From positions 434,001 to 498,000 of the forward strand of contig JBCCDY010000001.1 in NCBI GenBank assembly GCA_039030555.1: DNA of 64,000 nucleotides. Reading direction: 5' to 3'. A program made the translations under genes and the position numbers. The notes below the pieces were generated by a model, which was not told the DNA's origin, did not search any database, and saw only the letters and a list, made by a program, of their open reading frames with translations. This DNA is from JBCCDY01 sp039030555 (GTDB lineage: Bacteria; Bacteroidota; Bacteroidia; Cytophagales; Cyclobacteriaceae). Below are positions 24,792 through 33,965 of the stretch, in pieces (position 1 is the stretch's first letter; each line of letters opens with the position of its first letter).

Positions 24792-27131
24792 AGAAACTGT
24801 AAAGTGAAATTTGCTACCCTTTCCCAACTCACTTTCTACCCGGATCCGACCACCATTAATTTCCACATATTCCTTGCATAGCATTAGACCCAGGCCGGTA
24901 CCGACTTCTCCTTCCGTGCCAGGGTTACTTTTAACATAGCTATTGAAAAGCTGGTCTACAGTTTCCTGTTCCATACCCACACCCTCATCAGCAATCGTTA
25001 TTTCCACCATTTCATCTTTTACGTTTGAAGAAATACTCACTTTTCCTCCTTTGTTTGAAAACTTGATGGCGTTTATGGTGATATTTCTTAAAATAAGATC
25101 CATATGATTAGGGTCTAGGTAGACCTGAATCTCTTTATCAATGTCGATAACTAGTCTTACATTCTTCTTTTCAGCGACAGGCTTAAGCTGATCAATAGTA
25201 TAGTTTACTCCTTCTAGTAACAGAATTTCCTGTTGATTTATCTGAACCTGATCCATTTGTGTCTGAGCCCATTTCAGTAAGTTCTCGGCAAGAGTTAGGG
25301 TTTTCCTGACAGACCGATTCATATCGGTTGCAACCGTTTGAAGCTCTTCTTTGCTAAAAAAGTCTACATTCTTCATAAGCAGATCTGAAAAACCAAGCAC
25401 TGTATTAATTGGACTTTTAAAGTCATGAGAAATAATTGAAAACAGCTTATTCTTGCTGTCGTTCATTTCTTGCAACTTTTGCTGTGCCTCTTTGATTTCC
25501 GTGATTTCTGCCGTAAAAAAGATAAGCTGCTTTACCTTTCCATTTTTATCAAACTGGGGAATATACTTTCCATGAAAATGCCTTCTTCTATTGCCATCAT
25601 TTGATTTATAAGACTCTTCAAACTCTGAAGCTGTGCCTTTAAGGCCATTCAAGATTCTAGGCTCATGTTTTTTTAAAACAAACCCTGGCAATATTTCTTT
25701 GTAGCTTTTCCCTTCTATACGAATTCCTCCTAGGTTGAACTGTTTGTAATACTGTCTATTGGCAATTATAAAATTGCCCTTTTCATCCGTTAAGCCCATA
25801 AAAAGAGGTAAACCATTAATTAGTAATCTTACAAAACTTCGTTCTTCAGAAAGTTTTTCCTGTTGATGAATAAGCTGCTTGTTCTTGTATTCAACTTCCT
25901 GTTTTTTCTGCTTAAGCTCCTCAGAGCTTTTTTTCAGGGAGTTGTTCAGTTGCTTAAACTTTCTGTAGAATCGGTTATTTACAACTGCAAAAACAGTGAT
26001 AAAAATCAGGATGAGACCAATAATTATCAATTGAAGACGCTGCGTCTTTATCGTTTGGAAATTTTCTCTTCCAGCCTCATTCAAATTGTTTATTTCAGAA
26101 TCCTTTTTAATGAGATCTTCCACCCATCGGATCATGGACATCCTGTTAATTCTCTCGTTTTTAAGAAAGGTTTCGTTAGAATATTCGAAATATGAAAGCG
26201 CTGAGTCAATCTGACCATAGTTTCCAGTTCGTATAAGAATCCTGAGTTTCATCAGATATGCCCTTTTTAACTGAAGGAAATAACCCTGTTTTTCAGCAAG
26301 CTCTAAAGAGAGCTCTAAATAATATATCGCAGAGTCTTCTCTGTTTTCTTTCAGGTAAATTTCCGAAAGCATGCATGCACAGTCAGCCACCGCCTCAAGA
26401 TTGGACTCACCTGGCTTCTTATTAAACATTTCAATTATGCTACCGCATAATTTTCCGCATAATTCGGAATCACCTCTTCCCAAAGCATTCTTTGCCTTGA
26501 GCCTGATGTTAGATACTAAGGCAGGACGATTTCCGATTCTCTGATTGATATCAGCGGCGAGATTTATGAAGTGCTCTGAGGAGTCTAGGTTTTCTAAAAG
26601 GTTATATTGGGAACCTATGTTGTTGTAGCATATGCCGAGGCGTTCTTCAGCTTTGATTTTTTTAAAGATTTCGACAGCTCTTTTCGTATTGACTATTGCG
26701 CTATCCAGAATACCCTGGTCTTCATAGATTATTCCCAGCGAAATAAAGCTGTTTCCCAAACCCATAGAATCATTCTGCTTTGTGAAAATATTTTTCGCCT
26801 GAACCAGAAAACGGACACCTTCCGCAAAATACCCCTGTATGGCCAGAAGTGTTCCAAGGTTTCTTAACACATGAGCCTTTACAATTGGATTTTCAGAGGA
26901 ATCGGCCAGACTGAGCGCTTTCTTAAAATATTCACCAGATATAGAAGGGTCTATAAACATATACTCTCTTCCGAGTTCAGACATTGTCTCTGCCCTTGAT
27001 TCGGTAGAAAGCTGAGAATCATTTAAGACTGTTTTCAGGCTATCAATTACGGAAATCTGGCCTGATACCGGGCAAGTGATAAACCAGTAGAAAAGGAGTG
27101 TTTTAATATTCCGGAATGACTTCTTATTCAT
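24768..27131 (-). CDS. TPR-PAS hybrid sensor histidine kinase
   Basis: The start is taken at ATG 27131 (MNKKSFRNIKTLLF), which opens a proper signal peptide; an upstream in-frame ATG at 27182 adds 17 unlikely residues. The periplasmic part is a TPR array (about residues 30-330), followed by a membrane helix (LQLIIIGLILIFITVFAVV), a coiled coil and a PAS domain (GLTDEKGNFIIANRQYY). The kinase core has the H-box IISHDFKSPINTVLGF, N-box NITINAIKFSN, G1 DEGVGM and G2 GLGLMLCKEY. It autophosphorylates on His and passes phosphate to a response regulator, none of which is adjacent. Confidence 0.92.
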   Translation of the reverse strand: MNKKSFRNIKTLLFYWFITCPVSGQISVIDSLKTVLNDSQLSTESRAETMSELGREYMFIDPSISGEYFKKALSLADSSENPIVKAHVLRNLGTLLAIQGYFAEGVRFLVQAKNIFTKQNDSMGLGNSFISLGIIYEDQGILDSAIVNTKRAVEIFKKIKAEERLGICYNNIGSQYNLLENLDSSEHFINLAADINQRIGNRPALVSNIRLKAKNALGRGDSELCGKLCGSIIEMFNKKPGESNLEAVADCACMLSEIYLKENREDSAIYYLELSLELAEKQGYFLQLKRAYLMKLRILIRTGNYGQIDSALSYFEYSNETFLKNERINRMSMIRWVEDLIKKDSEINNLNEAGRENFQTIKTQRLQLIIIGLILIFITVFAVVNNRFYRKFKQLNNSLKKSSEELKQKKQEVEYKNKQLIHQQEKLSEERSFVRLLINGLPLFMGLTDEKGNFIIANRQYYKQFNLGGIRIEGKSYKEILPGFVLKKHEPRILNGLKGTASEFEESYKSNDGNRRRHFHGKYIPQFDKNGKVKQLIFFTAEITEIKEAQQKLQEMNDSKNKLFSIISHDFKSPINTVLGFSDLLMKNVDFFSKEELQTVATDMNRSVRKTLTLAENLLKWAQTQMDQVQINQQEILLLEGVNYTIDQLKPVAEKKNVRLVIDIDKEIQVYLDPNHMDLILRNITINAIKFSNKGGKVSISSNVKDEMVEITIADEGVGMEQETVDQLFNSYVKSNPGTEGEVGTGLGLMLCKEYVEINGGRIRVESELGKGSKFHFTVSLLNPQPV

Positions 27132-27283
27132 TTGACAGACAGTCAAGATAAAAGATTTAACTAAAGAAACAGGACCATGCAAAATTTACTTCCTGTGATT
27201 CACGACTGAAAAAATTTTTTAGTTAATGAAATCCAGTTATCTCATAGACGTCGTAACTGAGTTCAAACCAAAAAAACTCATTT

Positions 27284-28033
27284 ATGAAAAAGAAAATTAT
27301 GCTGGCCGCTGGAGCTTTAGCCATTGCTGTTTCAGCCAGTTTTTATCTCACAGGTGCAGACCATATTGAAGCACCTCTCGTAGGATCTCTTTCAACAGGG
27401 AGTACGATTCTGGACATCACGGACTTCTATGCTTTTGAAAGCCCGGAAAACTCGGACAATTATGTGTTTGTTTGCAATGTCATGGGCCTTTTGGGTTCGG
27501 GCGCACAAACCCAGAATGCATCGTTTGATCCTGATGTGATGTATGAATTCAACATTGACACCAACGGCGATAATGTTGAAGATCTTGTAATTCAGTCCAT
27601 TTTTAGAGATGATGTAGCTATTGTTTATGGGCCGGTAGCACCAACGGCAACTGGCAGAAACAGTGTTATTGAAACTTCCGGTAACAGGGTTGAAGTTGAA
27701 CTATCGAGTACTACGGAAGTAAATGTAGCTGAAAGCGGAGGAGTACGTGTTTTCGCTGGGCCAAGAGATGATCCGTTTTTCATGGACTTTTTACAGTTTG
27801 TGGACATCGTGAATGGTGCAGGTGCATTTTTTGAACTGGATGTTCCAGACCCGGAAGACGATGATGATGCAGATGGAACTCCTGAGTACGACACCTCTTT
27901 CGACAGCCCCGGTTCCGATACTTTTGCAGGATCGAATGTGCTTTCGCTGGTAGTCGAACTACCGAAAGATATGATCGGCGGAGCTGCAGTTACCACCTTT
28001 TCCTCATGGGCTGAATCAAAATCAAGACAGTAA
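27284..28033 (+). CDS. DUF4331 family, N-terminal-half protein, exported
   Basis: This 249-residue exported protein has the signal peptide MKKKIMLAAGALAIAVSASFYLTG, and the mature start ADHIEAP is characteristic of DUF4331. It continues with ITDFYAFESPENSDNYVFVCNV and FNIDTNGDNVEDLVIQSIF, and ends near LSLVVELPKDMI. Only the first half of the domain is here; the second half is on the next gene. A run of acidic residues (PDPEDDDDADG near 190) could bind calcium. The family's function is unknown. It appears to open an operon-like run that includes a TPR lipoprotein and a TonB receptor. Confidence 0.82.
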   Translation: MKKKIMLAAGALAIAVSASFYLTGADHIEAPLVGSLSTGSTILDITDFYAFESPENSDNYVFVCNVMGLLGSGAQTQNASFDPDVMYEFNIDTNGDNVEDLVIQSIFRDDVAIVYGPVAPTATGRNSVIETSGNRVEVELSSTTEVNVAESGGVRVFAGPRDDPFFMDFLQFVDIVNGAGAFFELDVPDPEDDDDADGTPEYDTSFDSPGSDTFAGSNVLSLVVELPKDMIGGAAVTTFSSWAESKSRQ

Positions 28034-28056
28034 TCATCAAGCTTAAATTTTGAACA

Positions 28057-28884
28057 ATGAAAAAGATAAACTCAATACTATACTTCTCTCTGGTCGTTTT
28101 TGCACTACTAACAGCATGTAGTGATGATGACGCACCAGCTGTGGACGCACCGGTTGCAAGTGCTGGTACGGATCAAACGGTTGATTTGGAAACTTTGGTT
28201 ACGTTGAATGGGTCTGCCTCTTCAGGAGAATCTCTGGAATTCTCCTGGGAGGTAACCGATCCTTCTGGCAACATGGTAGCCGTAGTAAATGGTACTACAG
28301 ACATGCCTTCTTTTCGGGCAAGCCTTGCAGGAACCTACAATGCTACATTAACGGTAACCAATGCAGGAGGCTCGACAACTTCTACTTCTATGGTTACTAC
28401 AGTAAACCCGACTTTTGAGCTGGAAGACCAGATGGGCAGACCTGCCATTAATACCGTTTTCAATTTCTTTAATTCTGCAAGTATTCAGTTTGGGCCTACT
28501 ACAAGAGATGCCTTTAATCAGGTTTTACCATCTGAAGGAGTTCCTGCAGCAGATTTCGCTGCTACGTTGAATGCGCTGCAAACTTATATAGGGTTGGATC
28601 CGGCTCTGTTTGAGAATATACTGGGAATTGGGAACGATGCTCTGGCTGGCGTACTGGTTAACGATGTGCTAACATCAGATAAATCAGCTCCAACATCTTA
28701 TGCGACACTTAATGGGAGAGGCCTTCCAGATGATGTAATTGATGTAACGCTATTATTAACGTTTAGTGACCAGTCCGATCAAGGTGATCCAAACGGATTA
28801 ATCCCAGGCCTAATTTCTGATAACGTCCAGGAAAATGATGTAGAGTTCTCGGATACCTTCCCGTATCTGGCAAATCCTCAGTAA
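28057..28884 (+). CDS. Lipoprotein with PKD-like domain and C-terminal half of DUF4331
   Basis: This 275-residue lipoprotein has the lipobox FALLTAC (Cys near residue 21). Residues about 30-120 are a PKD/Ig-like domain (VDLETLVTLNGSASSGE ... GTYNATLTVTNAGG). From about 125 onward the sequence matches the second half of DUF4331: DQMGRPAINTVFNFF near 128, then LTSDKSAPTSYATLNGRGLPDDVIDVTLLL, seen in pieces near 210-235. It starts 24 bases after the previous gene and has its own signal, so it is a distinct product rather than a frameshift. The two halves probably meet outside the inner membrane. Confidence 0.8.
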   Translation: MKKINSILYFSLVVFALLTACSDDDAPAVDAPVASAGTDQTVDLETLVTLNGSASSGESLEFSWEVTDPSGNMVAVVNGTTDMPSFRASLAGTYNATLTVTNAGGSTTSTSMVTTVNPTFELEDQMGRPAINTVFNFFNSASIQFGPTTRDAFNQVLPSEGVPAADFAATLNALQTYIGLDPALFENILGIGNDALAGVLVNDVLTSDKSAPTSYATLNGRGLPDDVIDVTLLLTFSDQSDQGDPNGLIPGLISDNVQENDVEFSDTFPYLANPQ

Positions 28885-28900
28885 TATTTGAACTAATGTT

Positions 28901-28930
28901 ATACTGGCGGGGAAATTTCCCCGCCAGTAT
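28901..28930 (+). terminator. Perfect 30-base hairpin between DUF4331 and TPR genes
   Basis: Arms ATACTGGCGGGGAAA and its exact complement meet with no extra loop bases, so the RNA would fold into a very stable GC-rich stem. It is followed by only TTTCT in effect (no long T run), so it may be an attenuator or RNA-stabilising element that lets some transcription continue into the next gene. Confidence 0.7.
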
Positions 28931-28957
28931 TTCTAAAAATGTATTAAAACCAGTCTT

Positions 28958-30277
28958 ATGAAATATTCTATTTCAATCATCATATCACTTCTGATTCTTC
29001 TAGCTTCATGCAATAATGAATGTAATGAAAACAGAACCCCAGTCACTTCGTCTGAAGATTATACTAAATATCTGCTTCCCGTGGAGCATTTTCAACAGAA
29101 ACTGAACCTTGCCGATGAAAGCATTCATTTCTGGAAAGACAAAATTGAAAAAGATGGAGAAGGCTTTGTTTACACTCAGAAACTGGCAAAACTTTACCGT
29201 GAACGCTTTGACCTCTCAGGTGATATTAATGATGTAAAGCATTCAGATTTCTATTTCAGGAAAACACTGGATAAAACTCCATATACTAAAGTTCCTTTAA
29301 TTCAGAATCTGGCTAGCAATGCGATCACGCAACACAAATTTCAAACCGCACTAAGGTACAATAATGATATCCTTGAATCAGCAGAAGGGCGATATCTTAC
29401 CGGTCTTGTGTACTTCGATGCTTTGATGGAAACGGGCCACTATTACAAAGCCAAAAGTGTTTTAGAGAGACTGGACCCTAAAAATACGTTCGGGTTTTTG
29501 GTCAGAAGCTCAAAACTCCATGACTTGGAGGGGGGTCTTGAGAAGGCCATTGCCGATATGGAAGCTGCTGCAGAGCTCGTTGGTCCATCAAACAAATCAC
29601 TGTACTGCTGGGCATGGTCCAATCTTGGAGATTATTATGGTCATGTTGGTAAGTATTCTCAGTCCTATCGGTCCTACCTGAAGGTGCTTGAAGTCGATCC
29701 GGGTTATTTATATGCACTTAAAGGAATAGCATGGATTGCTTTTTCAAATGATCGAAATCCTGAAGAGGCAAAAAGACTTCTGGAATATGTTCTCGAAAGA
29801 AAACCTGAATCACTGGATCTTATGTTGACCCTTGCCGAAATAGAAGAATTTTCGGGAAATACCTCAGAAAAGGATCGATGGATCGCAAGGTTTCTGGAAG
29901 AAGCATCCAAAGAAGATTATGGATCAATGTATGTCAAATACCTTATTGATCTTCAACTGGAAGAATTCGGCAGTCCCGGCGAAGCCCTGACATTAGCCAA
30001 AAACGAAGTGAAGAAGAGAGGTACATTTGAAACCTACTCATGGCTTGCATACAGCTATCTGAAATCAGGAGATTCTGAAAAGGCTCTAAGAGTGGTTAAG
30101 TCAGAAGTTTTGCCTTATGATTATGAGCCCGAGGTGCAGTATCGACTGGCAAAAGTCTACAAGGCATCAGGAGACACTAAAAAAGCCAGACACTATTTGG
30201 TGCAGGCGGCGGAGGCTTCTTATGAGTTGGGTCCTGTAATGGCAGAAAAAATTGAAGGAGAGCTGAAAAGCCTCTAA
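28958..30277 (+). CDS. TPR-repeat lipoprotein
   Basis: This 439-residue protein has a lipobox-type signal (MKYSISIIISLLILLASC, Cys18). The rest is a TPR solenoid, for example YSQSYRSYLKVLEVDPGYLYALKGIAWIA in pieces near residues 228-255 and SGDSEKALRVVKSEVLPYDYEPEVQYRLAKVY near 368-398. It lies between the DUF4331 pair and a TonB receptor, 40 bases from the latter. Positioned this way it may be a periplasm-facing outer-membrane scaffold for that receptor or for the DUF4331 proteins; this is inference from context. Confidence 0.85.
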   Translation: MKYSISIIISLLILLASCNNECNENRTPVTSSEDYTKYLLPVEHFQQKLNLADESIHFWKDKIEKDGEGFVYTQKLAKLYRERFDLSGDINDVKHSDFYFRKTLDKTPYTKVPLIQNLASNAITQHKFQTALRYNNDILESAEGRYLTGLVYFDALMETGHYYKAKSVLERLDPKNTFGFLVRSSKLHDLEGGLEKAIADMEAAAELVGPSNKSLYCWAWSNLGDYYGHVGKYSQSYRSYLKVLEVDPGYLYALKGIAWIAFSNDRNPEEAKRLLEYVLERKPESLDLMLTLAEIEEFSGNTSEKDRWIARFLEEASKEDYGSMYVKYLIDLQLEEFGSPGEALTLAKNEVKKRGTFETYSWLAYSYLKSGDSEKALRVVKSEVLPYDYEPEVQYRLAKVYKASGDTKKARHYLVQAAEASYELGPVMAEKIEGELKSL

Positions 30278-30316
30278 TCATAGTAGTTTTATCCTTTCAA
30301 GCCTGAATCTACAATA

Positions 30317-32545
30317 ATGAAAAAACTGTTCTCCCTCCCTTTTTTTATGCTTTTTGGAGTGATAAATGCAAATGCTCAAAACCTGAAGCTGGAGGGTAAA
30401 GTGATTACTTCCAGTGGTGTTGGCGTTGAAGGCGCTTATGTCACAAGCTCTCAAAATGAGGGACATACACATACCGATGCACTTGGCAGGTTTTTCCTGA
30501 ACAATGTCCAAAAAGGGGATACACTCACAGTGACTCACATCGCATATAATAGCGAGCAGCTTGTTATTAACGAAGGAGGAGTTTTGAAAATCAGACTCGA
30601 AGAAAAGATCACTGCTCTGGAAAACGTGGTGATAAGTACCGAGATCAAAACCTTAAACCAGCTTTCAAATGTAGATCTTGATTTGAATCCTGTTCAGTCT
30701 TCTCAATATGTGTTGAGAAAAGTTCCCGGCCTTATCATCGGGCAACATGCTGGTGGAGGTAAAGCAGAGCAAATTTTCCTGAGAGGATTTGACATTGATC
30801 ACGGAACGGATATTAACATCACTGTGGATGGAATGCCAGTCAATATGGTTTCTCATGCTCACGGGCAGGGTTATTCCGACCTTCATTTTGTAATTCCAGA
30901 ACTTATTGAAGCGGTTGACTTCGGTAAGGGTCCTTACTATGCGGATAAAGGGAATTTTACCACCGCAGGTTATGTGGACTTTAAAACCAGAGATCGTCTT
31001 GAGCAATCCTCACTATCACTGGAGTATGGTCGCTTCAATACCTTAAGAACAACAGGACTTTTTAAGTTGCTGGGGGATGTTGAGAACTCCGATGCATTTC
31101 TGGCCGTTGAGTACCAGACAACCGATGGCCCGTTTGAGTCTTCACAAAACTTTAACCGGATCAACCTTACTGGAAAGTATTCTACACTGATCAATGATTC
31201 CGAGAAACTTTCCGTATCGGTTTCGCATTTCAACAGCAAATGGGATGCCTCCGGTCAAATACCCCAGAGAGCTGTAGACGCGGGCTTGATTAGCCGGTTT
31301 GGAGCTATTGACGACACAGAAGGAGGTTCTACCGATAGAACAAACATTCAGTTCAATCATTTTAAAAGTCTTGATGAATATACCTTTCTGAAAAGCAGAG
31401 CATTCTTTTCGAATTACAACTTTGAGCTGTTTTCAAACTTCACCTTTTTTCTGAATGATCCTGTAAATGGTGATCAGATCCGGCAAAGAGAACAACGAAA
31501 CCTTTACGGCTTTGAATCTTCATGGAATCATGAAACCAGTCTTCTACCATGGAATACGTTTGTTACGGCCGGTGTGGGCTTCAGGTATGATGACGTAAAT
31601 GATGTAGAACTTTCCAGAACGAGAAACCGGAGGAATACCATCTCAAATGTTGCCTTGGGAGATGTTGATGAATCCAATTTCTATGGCTTTTTCAACGCTG
31701 AATTCGAAACGGGCAAATGGCTCATAAACCCTTCAGTCCGGCTGGATTACTTCAAATTCGACTACGTCAATGATCTTGATTCAGCATTCAGTACTCAGTC
31801 AAGGGATGAATTTATTGCAAGCCCAAAATTGAATGTTGTATTCAATCCGAATAGAAATATTCAGTTTTTTGCTAAAACAGGTTTCGGTTTTCATTCCAAC
31901 GATACCCGTGTAGTCACTGGGGAAGAAGCGGAAGATATTCTTCCGAAAGCAATCGGGGCTGATTTGGGAACTGTTTACAAACTTTCACCCAAGCTCGTAG
32001 TCAATGCAGCTTTATGGTACCTGTTTCTGGAGCAGGAATTCGTTTATGTTGGCGATGAGGGCATCGTAGAACCTAGCGGCGAAACACGAAGGGTTGGTAT
32101 AGACCTTGGCCTGCATTACCAGTTATCGGGAAAACTGTTTTTTGATGCAGATGTCAATCTCGCTAACCCTAGAAGTATTGAAGAACCTGAGGGTGCTGAC
32201 CGTATTCCGCTTGCTCCGACTTTTACCACAACGGGAGGACTTTCCTATCAAAATTCAAAAGGATTCTCGGGAAGCCTGAAGTATCGTTACATACAGGATC
32301 GACCTGCCAATGAAGATAACTCTATTGTTGCGGAAGGTTACTTCATAACAGACCTTAACCTGAACTATGCTCTGGATAAAACGACCTTCAGTTTGATTAT
32401 TGAAAACCTGTTCGATACAGAGTGGAACGAAACCCAGTTTGCCACGGAGTCAAGACTGTTTAATGAAACGGAAAGCGTGGAGGAAATACACTTCACCCCG
32501 GGAAGCCCCTTCTTTGTTAAAGGTAAAATCACATTTAACTTCTAA
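30317..32545 (+). CDS. TonB-dependent outer-membrane receptor
   Basis: This 742-residue protein has the signal peptide MKKLFSLPFFMLFGVINANAQ. A carboxypeptidase-regulatory-like domain is at about 24-100, a plug at about 115-225 and a 22-strand barrel ends in the aromatic terminus KITFNF. The plug has LRKVPGLIIGQHAGG, FLRGFDIDHGTDI, and a histidine-rich patch NMVSHAHGQGYSDLHF near residue 175. Such receptors import siderophores, metals, cobalamin or glycans using TonB energy. The His-rich plug could suit a metal-bearing ligand, but the ligand is unknown. No SusD partner is present, arguing against glycan uptake. Confidence 0.92.
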   Translation: MKKLFSLPFFMLFGVINANAQNLKLEGKVITSSGVGVEGAYVTSSQNEGHTHTDALGRFFLNNVQKGDTLTVTHIAYNSEQLVINEGGVLKIRLEEKITALENVVISTEIKTLNQLSNVDLDLNPVQSSQYVLRKVPGLIIGQHAGGGKAEQIFLRGFDIDHGTDINITVDGMPVNMVSHAHGQGYSDLHFVIPELIEAVDFGKGPYYADKGNFTTAGYVDFKTRDRLEQSSLSLEYGRFNTLRTTGLFKLLGDVENSDAFLAVEYQTTDGPFESSQNFNRINLTGKYSTLINDSEKLSVSVSHFNSKWDASGQIPQRAVDAGLISRFGAIDDTEGGSTDRTNIQFNHFKSLDEYTFLKSRAFFSNYNFELFSNFTFFLNDPVNGDQIRQREQRNLYGFESSWNHETSLLPWNTFVTAGVGFRYDDVNDVELSRTRNRRNTISNVALGDVDESNFYGFFNAEFETGKWLINPSVRLDYFKFDYVNDLDSAFSTQSRDEFIASPKLNVVFNPNRNIQFFAKTGFGFHSNDTRVVTGEEAEDILPKAIGADLGTVYKLSPKLVVNAALWYLFLEQEFVYVGDEGIVEPSGETRRVGIDLGLHYQLSGKLFFDADVNLANPRSIEEPEGADRIPLAPTFTTTGGLSYQNSKGFSGSLKYRYIQDRPANEDNSIVAEGYFITDLNLNYALDKTTFSLIIENLFDTEWNETQFATESRLFNETESVEEIHFTPGSPFFVKGKITFNF

Positions 32546-32628
32546 AAAACTACCCTTCACGCTTTTACTCCAGAGTATGCGGCGGAGAATTTTTTGAGGT
32601 GTATTAAAATAAATTAGATTTTTCCATT

Positions 32629-32645
32629 AGTTAGGAAACCTAACT
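32629..32645. promoter_or_regulatory. Inverted repeat AGTTAGG-N3-CCTAACT, candidate operator of the redox operon
   Basis: A perfect 7-bp inverted repeat with a 3-base spacer lies 40 bases before the CPVC-protein gene. A related site, AGTTAGG-ATT-CCTTTTT (32936-32952), lies 21 bases before the next gene. Both are absent from the other gene gaps read here. The MarR-like regulator at the end of the operon is the natural candidate to bind them; this is inferred. Confidence 0.55.
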
Positions 32646-32684
32646 TTATAATCTCCGTATAATCGATCAACTAAAATTATAAAC

Positions 32685-32918
32685 ATGGAAAAATCAGTTT
32701 TTTATCACGCAGGGTGCCCGGTATGTGTTAGCGCCGAGCATGACATTTTAAATCTTATTGATTCAGAAAAGGTCGACATTATCCATCTTGGAGAAGAACA
32801 GTCTAAAATTTCTGATGCGGAAAATCATGGAGTGAAGTCCGTTCCCGCACTGGTCACACCAAACGGAAATGTATTGCATATAAACTTTGGCGCCTCAATA
32901 GAGGATGTGAAAGCGTAA
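32685..32918 (+). CDS. Mini-thioredoxin/glutaredoxin-like protein with CPVC
   Basis: This 77-residue cytoplasmic protein has the redox motif CPVC at residues 11-14 (MEKSVFYHAGCPVC) and the cis-Pro motif VKSVPALVTPNG near 49. It is shorter than thioredoxin and closest in shape to glutaredoxin-like small thioredoxins. It should perform thiol-disulfide exchange; the partner is not known. It is the first gene of a five-gene run ending in a regulator, directly downstream of the inverted repeat. Confidence 0.82.
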   Translation: MEKSVFYHAGCPVCVSAEHDILNLIDSEKVDIIHLGEEQSKISDAENHGVKSVPALVTPNGNVLHINFGASIEDVKA

Positions 32919-32972
32919 AAAAAATTAAATCAAATAGTTAGGATTCCTTTTTAAAATCAAAATAAATAAACT

Positions 32973-33689
32973 ATGAGAACTTTGATTATTATTTCTTTTA
33001 TGCTGATTTCTTCGCTAGGCTATGCCCAAAATACTGGTGCATACGACAATGAGGATTTTAAAATCAGTAAGGTAAGTGTTTCCCACAAAAGCGAAATGGC
33101 ATCAACAGTATGGGAGATCCAAGTTAATGGAACAGCAGGCAAGACTACTCCAAAGCCCGCTGGTCAGTTAAATGGTGCTCCCGTTTTGGGTTATGTTTTC
33201 CCAACTACTTTGAAATCTACGGATGTAGGCTTTGGTTCAACTGAGGGCATCGTAGCACTGGCGTTAACCTCACATCCGGATTTTGATGATACCCCTTTAT
33301 GGGATGAGAACAACGACAGTGCATACGATAATGACGGGATCATCTGGCACCCTCACTGGGTTGTACTCGTTGAAGATAAACGAGTAGAGGGCGGTTTGGC
33401 TGTAAAGCAGTTTGATCCGGAAGACAAGTCGGTAAAGTTACCGCCAACCAATCCGGGAATGCCTATGTATATGGATTCGCCCGGTTATCCTGTCATTACC
33501 AATGGAAATACGATTCGAGTTATAGTTCCTGATTATAGAATGAATAATCAGAGTTCGTTCAATTTCGATGGAGTAGCTGCTTATATGCAGGTTAATACCG
33601 AGAATGGTGACAAACCATTGCTTGGTGTTTATGGTGTGTACAGCGTAGCCAGTGGAGACCTTTCTCTTCCTTATTCGGTAGATAAATAA
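32973..33689 (+). CDS. Exported hypothetical protein
   Basis: This 238-residue protein has the signal peptide MRTLIIISFMLISSLGYAQ. The mature part is beta-rich and acidic, with short conserved-looking segments PLWDENNDSAYDNDGIIWHPHWVVLVED near residues 109-136 (given here as a region) and IRVIVPDYRMNN near 182. Asp/Asn-rich loops and the HPHW motif could bind a metal ion. No family was recognised. It lies between the CPVC protein and DUF2024, so it is the only exported member of an otherwise cytoplasmic thiol operon. Confidence 0.75.
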   Translation: MRTLIIISFMLISSLGYAQNTGAYDNEDFKISKVSVSHKSEMASTVWEIQVNGTAGKTTPKPAGQLNGAPVLGYVFPTTLKSTDVGFGSTEGIVALALTSHPDFDDTPLWDENNDSAYDNDGIIWHPHWVVLVEDKRVEGGLAVKQFDPEDKSVKLPPTNPGMPMYMDSPGYPVITNGNTIRVIVPDYRMNNQSSFNFDGVAAYMQVNTENGDKPLLGVYGVYSVASGDLSLPYSVDK

Positions 33690-33699
33690 AATTATAGCA

Positions 33700-33963
33700 A
33701 TGAAAGTATCAGTTTGGGACACTTATGTTCAACGACAGGATGGCCAGCTTATGCATTTTGATATCCTTGTGCCTTCCGAGCAAAAAGACAGTTCAAAGAT
33801 CTTTGGTTTTGGAGCGCAATATCTAAATGAAAAACCTTTTGAAACGGGTCAGCTGACCGCAAGCGAATGCCAGTTCTGTCATATTGAGCGGGCCACGGAT
33901 CATGTGGTTAACGAGATTCAGGGAAAAGGATTTTCAATTGTTGAAATGGAAAACTGTAACTAG
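33700..33963 (+). CDS. DUF2024 family protein
   Basis: This 87-residue protein shows the DUF2024 signature MKVSVWDTYVQRQDGQLMHFD, read here up to 20 residues as the family start, and the CxxC motif ECQFCH with Cys57 and Cys60. The function of the family is unknown; it is small, cytoplasmic and conserved in Bacteroidota and Proteobacteria. The CxxCH ending could bind metal or act in thiol chemistry. It is two bases from the CPGC protein gene and clearly co-transcribed. Confidence 0.88.
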   Translation: MKVSVWDTYVQRQDGQLMHFDILVPSEQKDSSKIFGFGAQYLNEKPFETGQLTASECQFCHIERATDHVVNEIQGKGFSIVEMENCN

Positions 33964-33965
33964 AG

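Noticed and set aside
27625..27996. 123-codon minus-strand frame inside the first DUF4331 gene
   Set aside because: Ser/Pro-rich composition is the antisense echo of an acidic coding region; no start signal or family likeness.
28034..28056. Frameshift between the two DUF4331 halves
   Set aside because: The second gene has its own ATG, lipoprotein signal and a PKD-like domain, so the two proteins are separate products.
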